Shown: positions 6,572 through 12,502 of the stretch, in pieces
Layout: every line of letters begins with the position of its first letter
Position numbering within the stretch: the first letter of the stretch is position 1
Source: a virus
Direction: 5' to 3' (one strand)
DNA length: 26,932 bases
Virus record (IMG/VR): IMGVR_UViG_3300047358_000217
Location: 1 to 26,932 of that record
Translations under genes and position numbers: made by a program
The notes under the pieces: generated by a model
Told to the model about the DNA's origin: nothing
What the model saw: only the letters and a program-made list of their open reading frames with translations
The model's database searches: none

Positions 6572-8216
6572 ATTACGCGATTATCAAAGAGAAGCCGTCG
6601 ATGGCTTGTACAATTATTGGGCAAGCAAGGCTGGCGATAATCCATTGATCGTGGCACCCACTGGATCGGGCAAGACGGCTATCATAGCCCAGATCGTAAA
6701 GGACGCTATGTCATTTGCTGGCACACGGGTAATGATTGTGACGCATGTAAAAGAGTTGCTGGAGCAGGGGGCCAATGGCCTGCTGAAAATGTACCCAGAG
6801 GCTGATTACGGGGTTTACAGTGCGGGGCTGAAACAGAAGGTCTTAGACCGCCCCATTACCTTCGCAGGCATCCAGTCGGTCTGGGAACGCGCCTATGACA
6901 TCGTTCCTGCGCCAGACCTGATCTTGATCGATGAGGCGCATATGTTGCCCAAGAATACTGAGACCAGATACAATCGCTTTATTGCCGATCTGAAAGTTTG
7001 CAACCCCGCGATAAAAGTGGTGGGCCTGACAGCGACACCCTATCGATTGGACAGTGGCTATCTCCACAAAGGCGAGGGCGCTATCTTTGACGGCATTGCC
7101 CATGACATTCCAATAGATATGTTGATGGAGCAGGGCTACCTGTCGCCTGTCATATCGAAGGGCGGTCTGAACCAGATTGATCTGACCAACGTAAAAAAAC
7201 GGGGCGGTGAGTTTATTGAAAGCGACCTTGCCACTGCTGCGTCCGATCCCGAATTGGTGAGAAAAACTGTCGAAGAAATTGTAGAACTGAGCGAAGATCG
7301 CAAAAGTTGGTTGGTGTTTAGCAGCGGCGTCGATCACGCGCATATGTTGGCAAATGAGTTTGATTACCACGACATTGAGGTCGCTGTGATCACTGGCGGC
7401 AACAGCAACAAAGTACGCCAGAAAACCATTGCCGATTTTAAGAGCGGCAAAATCCGCTGCCTAATTAATGTAAACGTCTTAACGACTGGATTTGATCACC
7501 CTGCCGTCGATGTTGTTGCGTTGGTCAGGGCCACAGCATCTGCTGGTTTGTATGTCCAAATGGTTGGGCGTGGCACTAGGATTGCCGAAGGAAAGACTGA
7601 TGCCCTCATTCTGGACTTCGGCTCAAATGTACAGCGTTTGGGTTTCATAGATAGGGTGAAACCCAAAGATAAATCTGCGGGGGCAGGCGAGGGTACGGCA
7701 CCCGTGAAGCAATGTAAGTCTTGCCAGACGATGTGCTTTGCGGCGGCACTGCAATGCCACGTCTGCGGCCATGAGTTTCCACCACCAACGCTAAACCACA
7801 ACTCCAGCAGTTATGATGGTGCCATGCTGTCGGGCCAAGCAAAACCCGAATGGGTGGACGTGGACAGCGTTCTTTATCACCGCCACCGCAAGGAGGGCAA
7901 ACCTGATTCAATCAAGGTGACGTATTACGCTGGGTTGCGATCTGTAAACGAATGGCTCTGCCCAGATCACGGTGGCTATGCGGCCAGCAGATATCAGGCG
8001 CGGCGGTCACTGCTGGCCTCTGGCGCTGACACAACCGACGAGGCGATGGACGAGTGCCACTTTTGGAATTGGCCCAGCCGCATCAAGATAAAACCAAGCA
8101 CATACAATCCGAAATATTTTGAAGTTGTGCAGTTCGACTATACAAAAGTGGAGAGAAAATATGAGACGCAAGAAGGCCCAATCGCTGACTGGGGTGTCGA
8201 AGACATACCGTTTTAA
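6561..8216 (+). CDS. DEAH-box superfamily 2 helicase with C-terminal zinc ribbon
   Basis: A 551-residue SF2 helicase of the type III restriction/Rad25-like group. It has a Q-motif-like start LRDYQREAV, Walker A APTGSGKT (32-39), DEAH at 124-127, motif III TAT (157-159), motif V NVLTTGFDHP (304-313) and motif VI QMVGRGTR (333-340). After the helicase core, C385, C388, C399 and C402 form a zinc ribbon (CKSC and CHVC). A roughly 140-residue C-terminal domain follows and contains WLCPDHGGYA. It is the same architecture as phage helicases linked to recombination-dependent replication and fork remodelling. It overlaps both neighbours, the HNH gene upstream and the VRR-NUC gene downstream. Confidence 0.92.
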   Translation: MTFELRDYQREAVDGLYNYWASKAGDNPLIVAPTGSGKTAIIAQIVKDAMSFAGTRVMIVTHVKELLEQGANGLLKMYPEADYGVYSAGLKQKVLDRPITFAGIQSVWERAYDIVPAPDLILIDEAHMLPKNTETRYNRFIADLKVCNPAIKVVGLTATPYRLDSGYLHKGEGAIFDGIAHDIPIDMLMEQGYLSPVISKGGLNQIDLTNVKKRGGEFIESDLATAASDPELVRKTVEEIVELSEDRKSWLVFSSGVDHAHMLANEFDYHDIEVAVITGGNSNKVRQKTIADFKSGKIRCLINVNVLTTGFDHPAVDVVALVRATASAGLYVQMVGRGTRIAEGKTDALILDFGSNVQRLGFIDRVKPKDKSAGAGEGTAPVKQCKSCQTMCFAAALQCHVCGHEFPPPTLNHNSSSYDGAMLSGQAKPEWVDVDSVLYHRHRKEGKPDSIKVTYYAGLRSVNEWLCPDHGGYAASRYQARRSLLASGADTTDEAMDECHFWNWPSRIKIKPSTYNPKYFEVVQFDYTKVERKYETQEGPIADWGVEDIPF

Positions 8217-8544
8217 GCACTCTGAACACAGCGAACAGGTGGGTTTTGTGAACTGGTTTCGGGCCAAATATCCACACACTTTGATCTTTGCAATCCCCAA
8301 CGGTGAGAAGAGATCGATCAGCGTGGCGACACGGCTGAAGGCAGAGGGGGTAACCAGAGGGATACCCGATCTTTATATCCCCTCCTGCAATTTGTGGGTG
8401 GAAATGAAGAGGGCCACGGGCGGCAGGCTGTCTCCCGATCAAAAAAAAGTGATCGAATATCTGAGATCAGTGGGACACACTGTGATCGTTGGAAAGGGCG
8501 CAGGCGATGCGTCGAAGCAAGTGCTGGAGTTTTTGAAAAAATGA
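8161..8544 (+). CDS. VRR-NUC domain nuclease
   Basis: A 127-residue single-domain nuclease. The fold elements of VRR-NUC are all visible: E25 in HSEHSEQVGFVNWF, the IPNGEKRS segment (45-52), G-x-PD with P69 and D70 (RGIPDLYIP), E81 and K83 (LWVEMKR), and Q94 in SPDQKKVIEYLRSVGH. The family contains structure-specific nucleases, including Holliday-junction and flap cleavage enzymes, so a role in resolving replication or recombination intermediates is likely. The start at 8161 has GGAGAGA in front. A longer TTG-initiated frame inside the helicase gene was rejected. The stop overlaps the Mom-like gene as ATGA. Confidence 0.88.
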   Translation: MRRKKAQSLTGVSKTYRFKHSEHSEQVGFVNWFRAKYPHTLIFAIPNGEKRSISVATRLKAEGVTRGIPDLYIPSCNLWVEMKRATGGRLSPDQKKVIEYLRSVGHTVIVGKGAGDASKQVLEFLKK

Positions 8545-9293
8545 AAGCTCACCAAAAAGTAGTTAGAGATCGTGTTGCGGAAACAAAATCTGGTGATTTG
8601 TTTGGCAGTTGGTGGAATGATGTTGATACAGACATTTCAAAAGCTGTGGTGCGAGAGACAACACAAGCTACAGCAAAAAAAATCATTGAAGAATATGAAT
8701 GGCTGGGCTGTTTGGCCGCTGTGAATTGGCATTATTATGGCATATTTTTTGACAATGTTTGCGGTGGCGTTGCTTGCTACGGCCAAGAATATATTGAGAA
8801 TTTGGGCATTTGGGACAAATACGATTACACGGGAAAAATAATTCTTTTGAACCGTGGCGCTTGTGTGCATTGGGCGCATCCTCATTCTGCCAGTAAATTA
8901 ATTAGGCAGTCCATGAGATTGCTGCCTAAAAAATATGAAATAGTCACTTGTACAGTTGATGATTTGGCTGGAGAGATTGGAACAATTTATCAGGCTTGTG
9001 GGTTTGATTATGTTGGATCGATGAGGGATGCCAATCCTAATGTGAACAGCAGGAAGGGCGACAGATCAGCATGGTTAATCAATGGAAAATTATATGGCCC
9101 AAGAGCTATGCGCCAGCAATTCGGCACAACTAAAATTGACGTAATAAAAAAATCGCATCCGAATGTTGAGCATATAAAACAAAATAGCAAAGGCAGATAT
9201 TTTGCATTTAGAGGCTCTAAAAAAACAAAAAAAGAAAACAGGAAAAGTATTGATCACTTGATAAAACCTTATCCAAAGAGGGGAGTAGAATGA
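8541..9293 (+). CDS. Mom-like adenine modification protein (GNAT-fold)
   Basis: A 250-residue protein matching the Mom family, which in phage Mu turns adenine into a bulky N6-substituted form and protects DNA from many restriction enzymes. Supporting blocks are YEWLGCL (52-58), YGIFFDNVCGGVACYG (66-81), LLNRGACVHW (102-111), SASKLI (116-121) and DLAGEIGTIYQACGFDYVG (141-159). The start at 8541 overlaps the VRR-NUC stop as ATGA; a longer frame from 8394 is a shadow of that gene. By eye the gene is richer in A runs than the genes before it, which may mean separate acquisition. The last 40 residues are Lys-rich and may bind DNA. The Mom assignment is by pattern memory, and the exact chemistry here is unknown. 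Confidence 0.8.
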   Translation: MKAHQKVVRDRVAETKSGDLFGSWWNDVDTDISKAVVRETTQATAKKIIEEYEWLGCLAAVNWHYYGIFFDNVCGGVACYGQEYIENLGIWDKYDYTGKIILLNRGACVHWAHPHSASKLIRQSMRLLPKKYEIVTCTVDDLAGEIGTIYQACGFDYVGSMRDANPNVNSRKGDRSAWLINGKLYGPRAMRQQFGTTKIDVIKKSHPNVEHIKQNSKGRYFAFRGSKKTKKENRKSIDHLIKPYPKRGVE

Positions 9294-9472
9294 AAAAACT
9301 AACACCAGCGCATGAAGCTGAACTGCGACATTTGAGAGGCCAAGTGGATCGTTTAGAGGGGGAGGCTTATCGCACAAGCCCAGTCCCAGATGCACAGAAC
9401 GATCTCTGGTTGGCGCGACAGGAACTGAAAAACTTTGTGAGTGGACTGAGACAAAACGATTACCAAATCTGA
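9290..9472 (+). CDS. Hypothetical small coiled-coil protein
   Basis: A 60-residue protein starting with the ATGA overlap of the Mom-like stop. The sequence EAELRHLRGQVDRLEGEAYR (9-28) has a leucine heptad pattern, and a second helix (NDLWLARQELKNFV) follows a short turn, suggesting a helical hairpin. Translational coupling to the Mom-like gene raises the possibility that it helps or controls that protein, much as Mu couples com and mom, but there is no zinc-finger or other Com-like motif in it. No family recognised. Confidence 0.6.
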   Translation: MKKLTPAHEAELRHLRGQVDRLEGEAYRTSPVPDAQNDLWLARQELKNFVSGLRQNDYQI

Positions 9473-9484
9473 GGGAGAGAACAG

Positions 9485-9868
9485 ATGACAGACGATAAGC
9501 TAGGCCAGAAAATGTTGGAGTTTGAGCGCAGCCAGACAAAAATTATTAGAACCACTGGGAATGAGTTTCTGATAGGCAAGCCAATGCGACCCACTTTGCC
9601 GTGCGATATGGAAGAGCCAAAGCCGAGCCGTACAGATACTGGCGCGTTTACGCCGATCTTGAGGGCGCTAGAAAAACACGGGCCAATGACCAGTCGAGAC
9701 TTGGCGCGGCTACTGAAGAAAAACTCACACAATATTTGTGGAACAATTCGACACGCCGTGGCGGCTGGATTAATTGATCAGACCCCTCACTCTATCCCAA
9801 GAGAGGAAGATGAGGACAATAAAACAAACGGCCACATGGATTGCTGGCTGTACCACATCGCGGCATAG
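9485..9868 (+). CDS. Winged-helix DNA-binding protein, putative regulator
   Basis: A 127-residue protein. The central block ILRALEKHGPMTSRDLARLL followed by KKNSHNICGTIRHAVAAGLID (58-98) is a clear winged helix-turn-helix of the MarR/replication-initiator type. The N-terminal 55 residues are polar and probably disordered, and a short C-terminal strand (CWLYHIAA) may complete the wing. A good SD (GGGAGAGAACAG) lies before the ATG. It is the last gene before the repeated promoter array starting at about 9960, so it is one candidate for the protein that binds the inverted repeats there. That link is inference from position only. Confidence 0.75.
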   Translation: MTDDKLGQKMLEFERSQTKIIRTTGNEFLIGKPMRPTLPCDMEEPKPSRTDTGAFTPILRALEKHGPMTSRDLARLLKKNSHNICGTIRHAVAAGLIDQTPHSIPREEDEDNKTNGHMDCWLYHIAA

Positions 9869-9876
9869 ATCGCATC

Positions 9877-9912
9877 GGGGGAAAGTCGCCCATTTTGGCT
9901 TCCCCCCATTTT
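9877..9912 (+). terminator. Rho-independent-like terminator after the recombination operon
   Basis: GGGGGAA (9877-9883) pairs with TTCCCCC around 9900-9906, with a bulge, and an inner GCC/GGC pair set closes the loop. An ATTTT run (9908-9912) follows. This would end transcription of the replication/modification operon just before the first repeated promoter cassette. The T run is short and is followed by C, so termination may be partial. Confidence 0.55.
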
Positions 9913-9938
9913 CCCCCCATATATTCCCCCCATATATT
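9902..9938 (+). repeat. Tandem CCCCCCATATATT direct repeats
   Basis: Two perfect 13-base units (9913-9925 and 9926-9938) follow a shorter, related CCCCCCATTTT unit (9902-9912). The unit pairs a C-run with an A/T-run, which gives strong strand asymmetry. It lies between a terminator-like hairpin and an A/T palindrome, upstream of the first promoter cassette. Confidence 0.85.
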
Positions 9939-9956
9939 AATTAAATATATTTAATT
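9939..9956. repeat. Perfect 18-base A/T-only palindrome
   Basis: AATTAAATATATTTAATT reads the same on both strands. It directly follows the C-rich tandem repeats. Together with them it could form a DNA-unwinding element, an UP-like element for the promoter at 9969, or a protein-binding site. A related TATTAATTAAAT lies upstream of the second cassette (about 10721-10732), which argues for a promoter-linked role. Confidence 0.7.
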
Positions 9957-9959
9957 TGT

Positions 9960-10008
9960 ATTCTGCTATTGTATCTCCGATCAGAATGCCTATATGTATT
10001 GTGTAAGA
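9960..10008 (+). promoter_or_regulatory. Repeated promoter/operator cassette 1
   Basis: -35 TTGTAT (9969-9974), a 16-base spacer and -10 TATATG (9991-9996) lie within the conserved 18-base core TATATGTATTGTGTAAGA (9991-10008). An inverted repeat ATTCTG...CAGAAT (9960-9965 and 9982-9987) straddles the -35. The A/T palindrome at 9939-9956 sits where an UP element would be. It is the first of three matching cassettes (see 10734 and 11810) and leads into the gene at 10037. Confidence 0.7.
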
Positions 10009-10036
10009 TCAAAAACTCAAAAAATGGAGAGACCCA

Positions 10037-10339
10037 ATGAGCATCGAAACCAAAAACCTTACTGCCAATCAAGTGAATGCCATGACTGCCTTAATCAAAA
10101 GTTGCCTCGGCAACATGGGCGGTTCAACCCTCGCTGATTTAGAAGACGATCCGTTTACATGGGTTGATGCCTCTGATCTCGTTGAAGCTGGCTGGGGCCA
10201 AAAAGAAGCTGAAGGCACATTCGGCTCACTGGTCGCTGCTGATTTAGTTTATCTTTATGACCAACGCTCGGCTGGCGATGGAGGTAACTTATATTCGCTG
10301 GCGGCAGACTGGGACGTTCTTCGCAAATTTCACTCATAA
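10037..10339 (+). CDS. Hypothetical 100-residue protein, first gene of the array
   Basis: The ATG follows GGAGAGACCCA at a normal SD distance, directly downstream of promoter cassette 1. The protein is acidic and mixed alpha/beta: two N-terminal helices (TANQVNAMTALIKSCL), a segment ASDLVEAGWGQKEAEGTFGSLVAADLVYL (about 45-73) that resembles a small winged-helix or helix-turn-helix core, then a short hairpin. The pattern of helix, GW turn, helix and hydrophobic strand also fits a DNA-binding fold, but no characteristic motif allows a name. As the first gene after a strong promoter it may be an early host-directed factor. No family recognised. Confidence 0.7.
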   Translation: MSIETKNLTANQVNAMTALIKSCLGNMGGSTLADLEDDPFTWVDASDLVEAGWGQKEAEGTFGSLVAADLVYLYDQRSAGDGGNLYSLAADWDVLRKFHS

Positions 10340-10345
10340 TCCAAC

Positions 10346-10363
10346 GAGGGGCTACGGCCCCTC
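10346..10363 (+). repeat. Intergenic hairpin with UACG tetraloop
   Basis: GAGGGGC (10346-10352), TACG loop, GCCCCTC (10357-10363). In RNA this is a C(UACG)G hairpin, one of the exceptionally stable UNCG tetraloops. No T run follows, so it does not look like a terminator. It lies between two co-directional small genes and would protect the 3' end of the upstream message or mark a processing site. Confidence 0.75.
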
Positions 10364-10390
10364 ATCCAACGATCTAGAAAGGATCAAAAA

Positions 10391-10717
10391 ATGAGACTCT
10401 ATACCAACTCAAAAGGCCAGTGGGTCGGAACGCAAGCCGAAGCCAAGACAATTGGCGCGGAGCAGACTGAAGTTCCCACCGACAAGCCCAGCCTGCTGGC
10501 GTGGCTCAACAACAGGACAGAGGCTGCAAATGCCCTTGGCCTGCCAGTGGACCCAGTGCCAGCCCCAGTGGTCACTGAGAGGGTGACAAGCCACCCACAG
10601 GGCCGACCACACCCTTGGGTGACCATCAGGGAGTGCGCTGAGAAAGCATCGCTCAAAGACTTGAGCCACGCTCTGGCGATCTACATGAACCGTGTCGATG
10701 AATTGCTGGACGATTAA
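10391..10717 (+). CDS. Hypothetical 108-residue protein
   Basis: The first 16 residues, MRLYTNSKGQWVGTQA, resemble the start of a small protein seen in several alphaproteobacterial phages, whose role is unknown to me. A Pro/Thr-rich middle (PVDPVPAPVV) separates the N-terminal part from a C-terminal helical segment (TIRECAEKASLKDLSHALAIYMNRVDELL, 75-103). The SD is AAAGGATC, a little weaker than others in the array. It shares the transcript from cassette 1 with the gene at 10037, the UACG hairpin lying between the two. Confidence 0.65.
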   Translation: MRLYTNSKGQWVGTQAEAKTIGAEQTEVPTDKPSLLAWLNNRTEAANALGLPVDPVPAPVVTERVTSHPQGRPHPWVTIRECAEKASLKDLSHALAIYMNRVDELLDD

Positions 10718-10733
10718 AAATATTAATTAAATG

Positions 10734-10785
10734 TATCTGGGGGTATTGTATTCCCAGATATACTTCTTATATGTATTGTGTAAGA
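10734..10785 (+). promoter_or_regulatory. Repeated promoter/operator cassette 2
   Basis: -35 TTGTAT (10746-10751), 16-base spacer and -10 TATATG (10768-10773) with the core TATATGTATTGTGTAAGA (10768-10785), identical to cassette 1. The inverted repeat TATCTGGG...CCCAGATA (10734-10741 and 10753-10760) again straddles the -35 but has different arms from cassette 1. TATTAATTAAAT lies just upstream. It drives the gene at 10814. Confidence 0.72.
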
Positions 10786-10813
10786 GAGAAAATTAAAAAT
10801 CAGGAGACAGACT

Positions 10814-11041
10814 ATGACAACAATCGCCGAAGCCAAAGCCATCGCAAAGCACATCAAATATCATGTGCGCCAGCGTTTTCTGGAGCAGGAGCGGGAGGCT
10901 TATTATAATTACAAGAGCGAAAGTCGCGCTTGTGGTTATGAGGTCGAGAGCTTTGAAGAGTATATTGGCGATAGGAACTTGAAAAACGAATTTGCTGAGT
11001 TTTACGCCAGCCTGACCGAACAAGAATTGTCGGAATATTAA
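10814..11041 (+). CDS. Hypothetical 75-residue helical protein
   Basis: The ATG follows the array leader ATCAGGAGACAGACT, downstream of promoter cassette 2. The product is a charged, Tyr- and Glu-rich, probably all-helical protein: EAKAIAKHIKYHVRQRFLEQEREAYY forms one long helix and NEFAEFYASLTEQELSEY the last one. The strongly acidic C-terminal half could mimic nucleic acid or bind a basic partner; that is speculation. No family is recognised. Confidence 0.7.
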   Translation: MTTIAEAKAIAKHIKYHVRQRFLEQEREAYYNYKSESRACGYEVESFEEYIGDRNLKNEFAEFYASLTEQELSEY

Positions 11042-11042
11042 C

Positions 11043-11078
11043 CACCGCCCCACCCACCCACTATCCAATCAGGAGACA
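11043..11078 (+). repeat. Intergenic leader repeat, copy A
   Basis: The segment CCACCGCCCCACCCACCCAC, a short AT link, then CAATCAGGAGAC, recurs almost base for base at 11308-11343. Copy A lacks the GGGG arm that makes a hairpin in copy B. The pair suggests that the gene between them came in as, or was copied with, a leader-plus-gene unit. Confidence 0.8.
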
Positions 11079-11082
11079 AAAA

Positions 11083-11301
11083 ATGAAAATCACTAAAGCA
11101 GCCATCCAAGCCCTCGCCACCCAATCGGTCAAAGCTCAATATGCCCGTGAGACTGACAAGGCTTTGTATCTGGAAGAAATCATTGTTTTGGCTGGCTTTG
11201 ACATCAGCCTGACTGACCGCCCCGATCAATGGGATCGCTGCATCGAATGGCTTGAAAACGCCATCGCTGCTAGATGGACGGCTGCACGTTATTTAGTTTG
11301 A
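11083..11301 (+). CDS. Hypothetical 72-residue protein
   Basis: The ATG is preceded by AATCAGGAGACAAAAA. The protein is short and helical, with the segments AIQALATQSVKAQYARETDKALYLEEIIVLAGFDIS and WDRCIEWLENAIAARWTAARYLV alternating hydrophobic and charged residues. It has no signal peptide and no recognised motif. It sits between the two near-identical leader repeats in the transcription unit of cassette 2 and may be transcribed together with the cysteine-peptidase-like gene that follows. Confidence 0.7.
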   Translation: MKITKAAIQALATQSVKAQYARETDKALYLEEIIVLAGFDISLTDRPDQWDRCIEWLENAIAARWTAARYLV

Positions 11302-11303
11302 CA

Positions 11304-11343
11304 GGGGCCACCGCCCCACCCACCCACCATTCAATCAGGAGAC
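11304..11343 (+). repeat. Intergenic leader repeat, copy B, with hairpin
   Basis: GGGGC (11304-11308), CACC loop, GCCCC (11313-11317) form a small stable hairpin. The 3' arm runs into the repeated CACCCACCCACCATTCAATCAGGAGAC leader. There is no T run, so termination is unlikely. The SD of the next gene lies immediately after the leader. Confidence 0.75.
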
Positions 11344-11349
11344 CATCCA

Positions 11350-11796
11350 ATGCTTCCAAGAACTGCCCAAGCCCACACCCCCCTCCGCACCAGCAAGAGC
11401 CGCCACACATGGTGTGGCCCATACGCCGCCGCTGTGTTCATGCGTCAGCACTATGACGCCGCATATGAAGTGTGCCTGTGTCACACGTTTCGCGGCAAGA
11501 TCACAGGCATGAGCAACAAGCTCATGAAGACGGTCATGGGGGCCAATGGCATTCAGATGACGTTACACTACTGCCGTGAGGTTGGATCGTATGCCAGACA
11601 CAATCCTACGCTGGCGGCTTGGCTCAAGACCCGTGATCGCAAGAAGACCTATCTGGTCAACATCACGGGCCACTACATTGTGGTGTCGGGCGACAAGACC
11701 ATCGACAACCAGTCTGGCGAGTGGCACAGCGTCCGTAAATCCAAGCACCGCCGCAAGCGCGTGGCCTACGCTTGGGAAATAAAATCACCCCACTAA
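11350..11796 (+). CDS. Putative papain-like cysteine peptidase or related enzyme
   Basis: A 148-residue basic protein. HTWCGPYAAAVF (19-30) places a cysteine (C22) at the start of a helix in the CGP context typical of papain-fold enzymes such as C39 and NlpC relatives. GHYIVVSGDKTIDNQSGEW (107-125) supplies a histidine (H108) at the start of a strand, followed by D119/N120 as the third polar residue. Order and spacing (C, about 85 residues, H, 11-12 residues, D/N) fit the C-H-D/N triad. The C-terminus is Lys/Arg-rich. There is no signal peptide, so it would act in the cytoplasm, perhaps on a host or phage protein. The SD is AGGAGACC. The enzymatic role is inferred from residues only. Confidence 0.6.
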   Translation: MLPRTAQAHTPLRTSKSRHTWCGPYAAAVFMRQHYDAAYEVCLCHTFRGKITGMSNKLMKTVMGANGIQMTLHYCREVGSYARHNPTLAAWLKTRDRKKTYLVNITGHYIVVSGDKTIDNQSGEWHSVRKSKHRRKRVAYAWEIKSPH

Positions 11797-11809
11797 TAAA
11801 TTATTTAAA

Positions 11810-11857
11810 GATACCCCTTGATATATCTTGGGGTATCACTATATGTATTAGGTAAGA
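11810..11857 (+). promoter_or_regulatory. Repeated promoter/operator cassette 3
   Basis: -35 TTGATA (11818-11823), 16-base spacer and -10 TATATG (11840-11845), with core TATATGTATTAGGTAAGA (11840-11857) differing at two of 18 positions from cassettes 1 and 2. The inverted repeat GATACCCC...GGGGTATC (11810-11817 and 11830-11837), with an inner GATATATC, covers the -35 and part of the spacer. It drives the gene at 11888 and probably those after it. Confidence 0.72.
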
Positions 11858-11887
11858 TCAAAAATTCAAAAATCAGGAGATCAAAAA

Positions 11888-12286
11888 ATGAAAGTATTCA
11901 ATTTTACAGACGGCGTTAAGGGTGAACTTTTGGGAGACATCAAAGTTGCCAGCGCACATTCTGGGGGCCATGTTGAAAAAAATGGCGTCAACTATAAAGT
12001 TGAGTTGGCAAACCCTGCAAACGTAAAGCCTGTTGCTGGTGGCAAATCTGGTGCTGAATGGACATGGCACCACGCTGTAGAACATCGTGTCGATGGAGAA
12101 ACTAAAGACATCACCGCCGAAGATTTTGGTGTTGGCGCAATCTGTTTCTGCACAGGTGAATATTACGTTGCTTGGTATGCGGGTCATCCAGAAGTGCAAA
12201 CAGAGTGGTGGTGGACAGTTGTCGGCACAAACGATTGGAACCGCGAAGCCTGCAAGTCAGGCATTCTTAAAGCCACCAAAATTTAA
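11888..12286 (+). CDS. Hypothetical 132-residue protein
   Basis: The ATG follows ATCAGGAGATCAAAAA, downstream of promoter cassette 3. The sequence is beta-rich with many Gly, Trp and Val residues: VKGELLGDIKVASAHSGGHVEK, then GAEWTWHHAVEHRVDGET, then GAICFCTGEYYVAWYAGH and EWWWTVVGTNDWNREA. The high tryptophan content (TEWWWTVV) and two short cysteine positions (CFC, 105-107 region) are unusual for a protein of this size. It looks like a compact all-beta domain. I do not recognise the family. Possible roles include a host-protein inhibitor, from its position in the array. Confidence 0.7.
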   Translation: MKVFNFTDGVKGELLGDIKVASAHSGGHVEKNGVNYKVELANPANVKPVAGGKSGAEWTWHHAVEHRVDGETKDITAEDFGVGAICFCTGEYYVAWYAGHPEVQTEWWWTVVGTNDWNREACKSGILKATKI

Positions 12287-12292
12287 TTCAAC

Positions 12293-12308
12293 GGGGGCTT
12301 TGGCCCCC
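12293..12308 (+). repeat. Intergenic G/C hairpin
   Basis: GGGGGC (12293-12298), TTTG loop, GCCCCC (12303-12308), followed directly by the leader ACCAATCAAGGAGAG. No T run follows. It is the same type of hairpin as at 10346, 11304 and 12503, each set between two small genes. Confidence 0.75.
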
Positions 12309-12328
12309 ACCAATCAAGGAGAGAAAAT

Positions 12329-12496
12329 ATGACCAGCAAAATCTTTAAATTTGGGCGGCACACGTTATCGCTTATCCACTCACCCTCTTCCAAATTGTTT
12401 GCAATCAAATCCAGCAAAAACTCTTACGGCGATAGAGTAGTGGCATTACATTTAGGCAAAGTCGGGGGGTGGTATTGTTATCGCCCCTGCGCCTAA
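12329..12496 (+). CDS. Hypothetical 55-residue basic protein
   Basis: A short frame with the strong leader ATCAAGGAGAGAAAAT directly before the ATG. The product, starting MTSKIFKFGRHTLSLIH and ending GGWYCYRPCA, is basic and Ser-rich, and has two cysteines near the C-terminus (C50, C54). The IFKFG...HSPSSKLFAIKSS and VVALHLG segments suggest a small beta sheet. No family recognised. The well-placed SD and position between two standard hairpins of the array support it despite its size. Confidence 0.65.
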   Translation: MTSKIFKFGRHTLSLIHSPSSKLFAIKSSKNSYGDRVVALHLGKVGGWYCYRPCA

Positions 12497-12502
12497 TCAA
12501 CA

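Noticed and set aside
8119-8160. TTG-initiated extension of the VRR-NUC gene
   Set aside because: It lies within the helicase gene; the ATG at 8161 has GGAGAGA upstream and begins the conserved domain region.
8394-8540. Upstream extension of the Mom-like gene
   Set aside because: It overlaps the VRR-NUC gene in another frame and its translation is low-complexity; the ATG at 8541 with ATGA coupling is the natural start.
9902-9938. CRISPR-like array
   Set aside because: The units are directly adjacent, only 13 bases long, with no spacers and no cas genes nearby.
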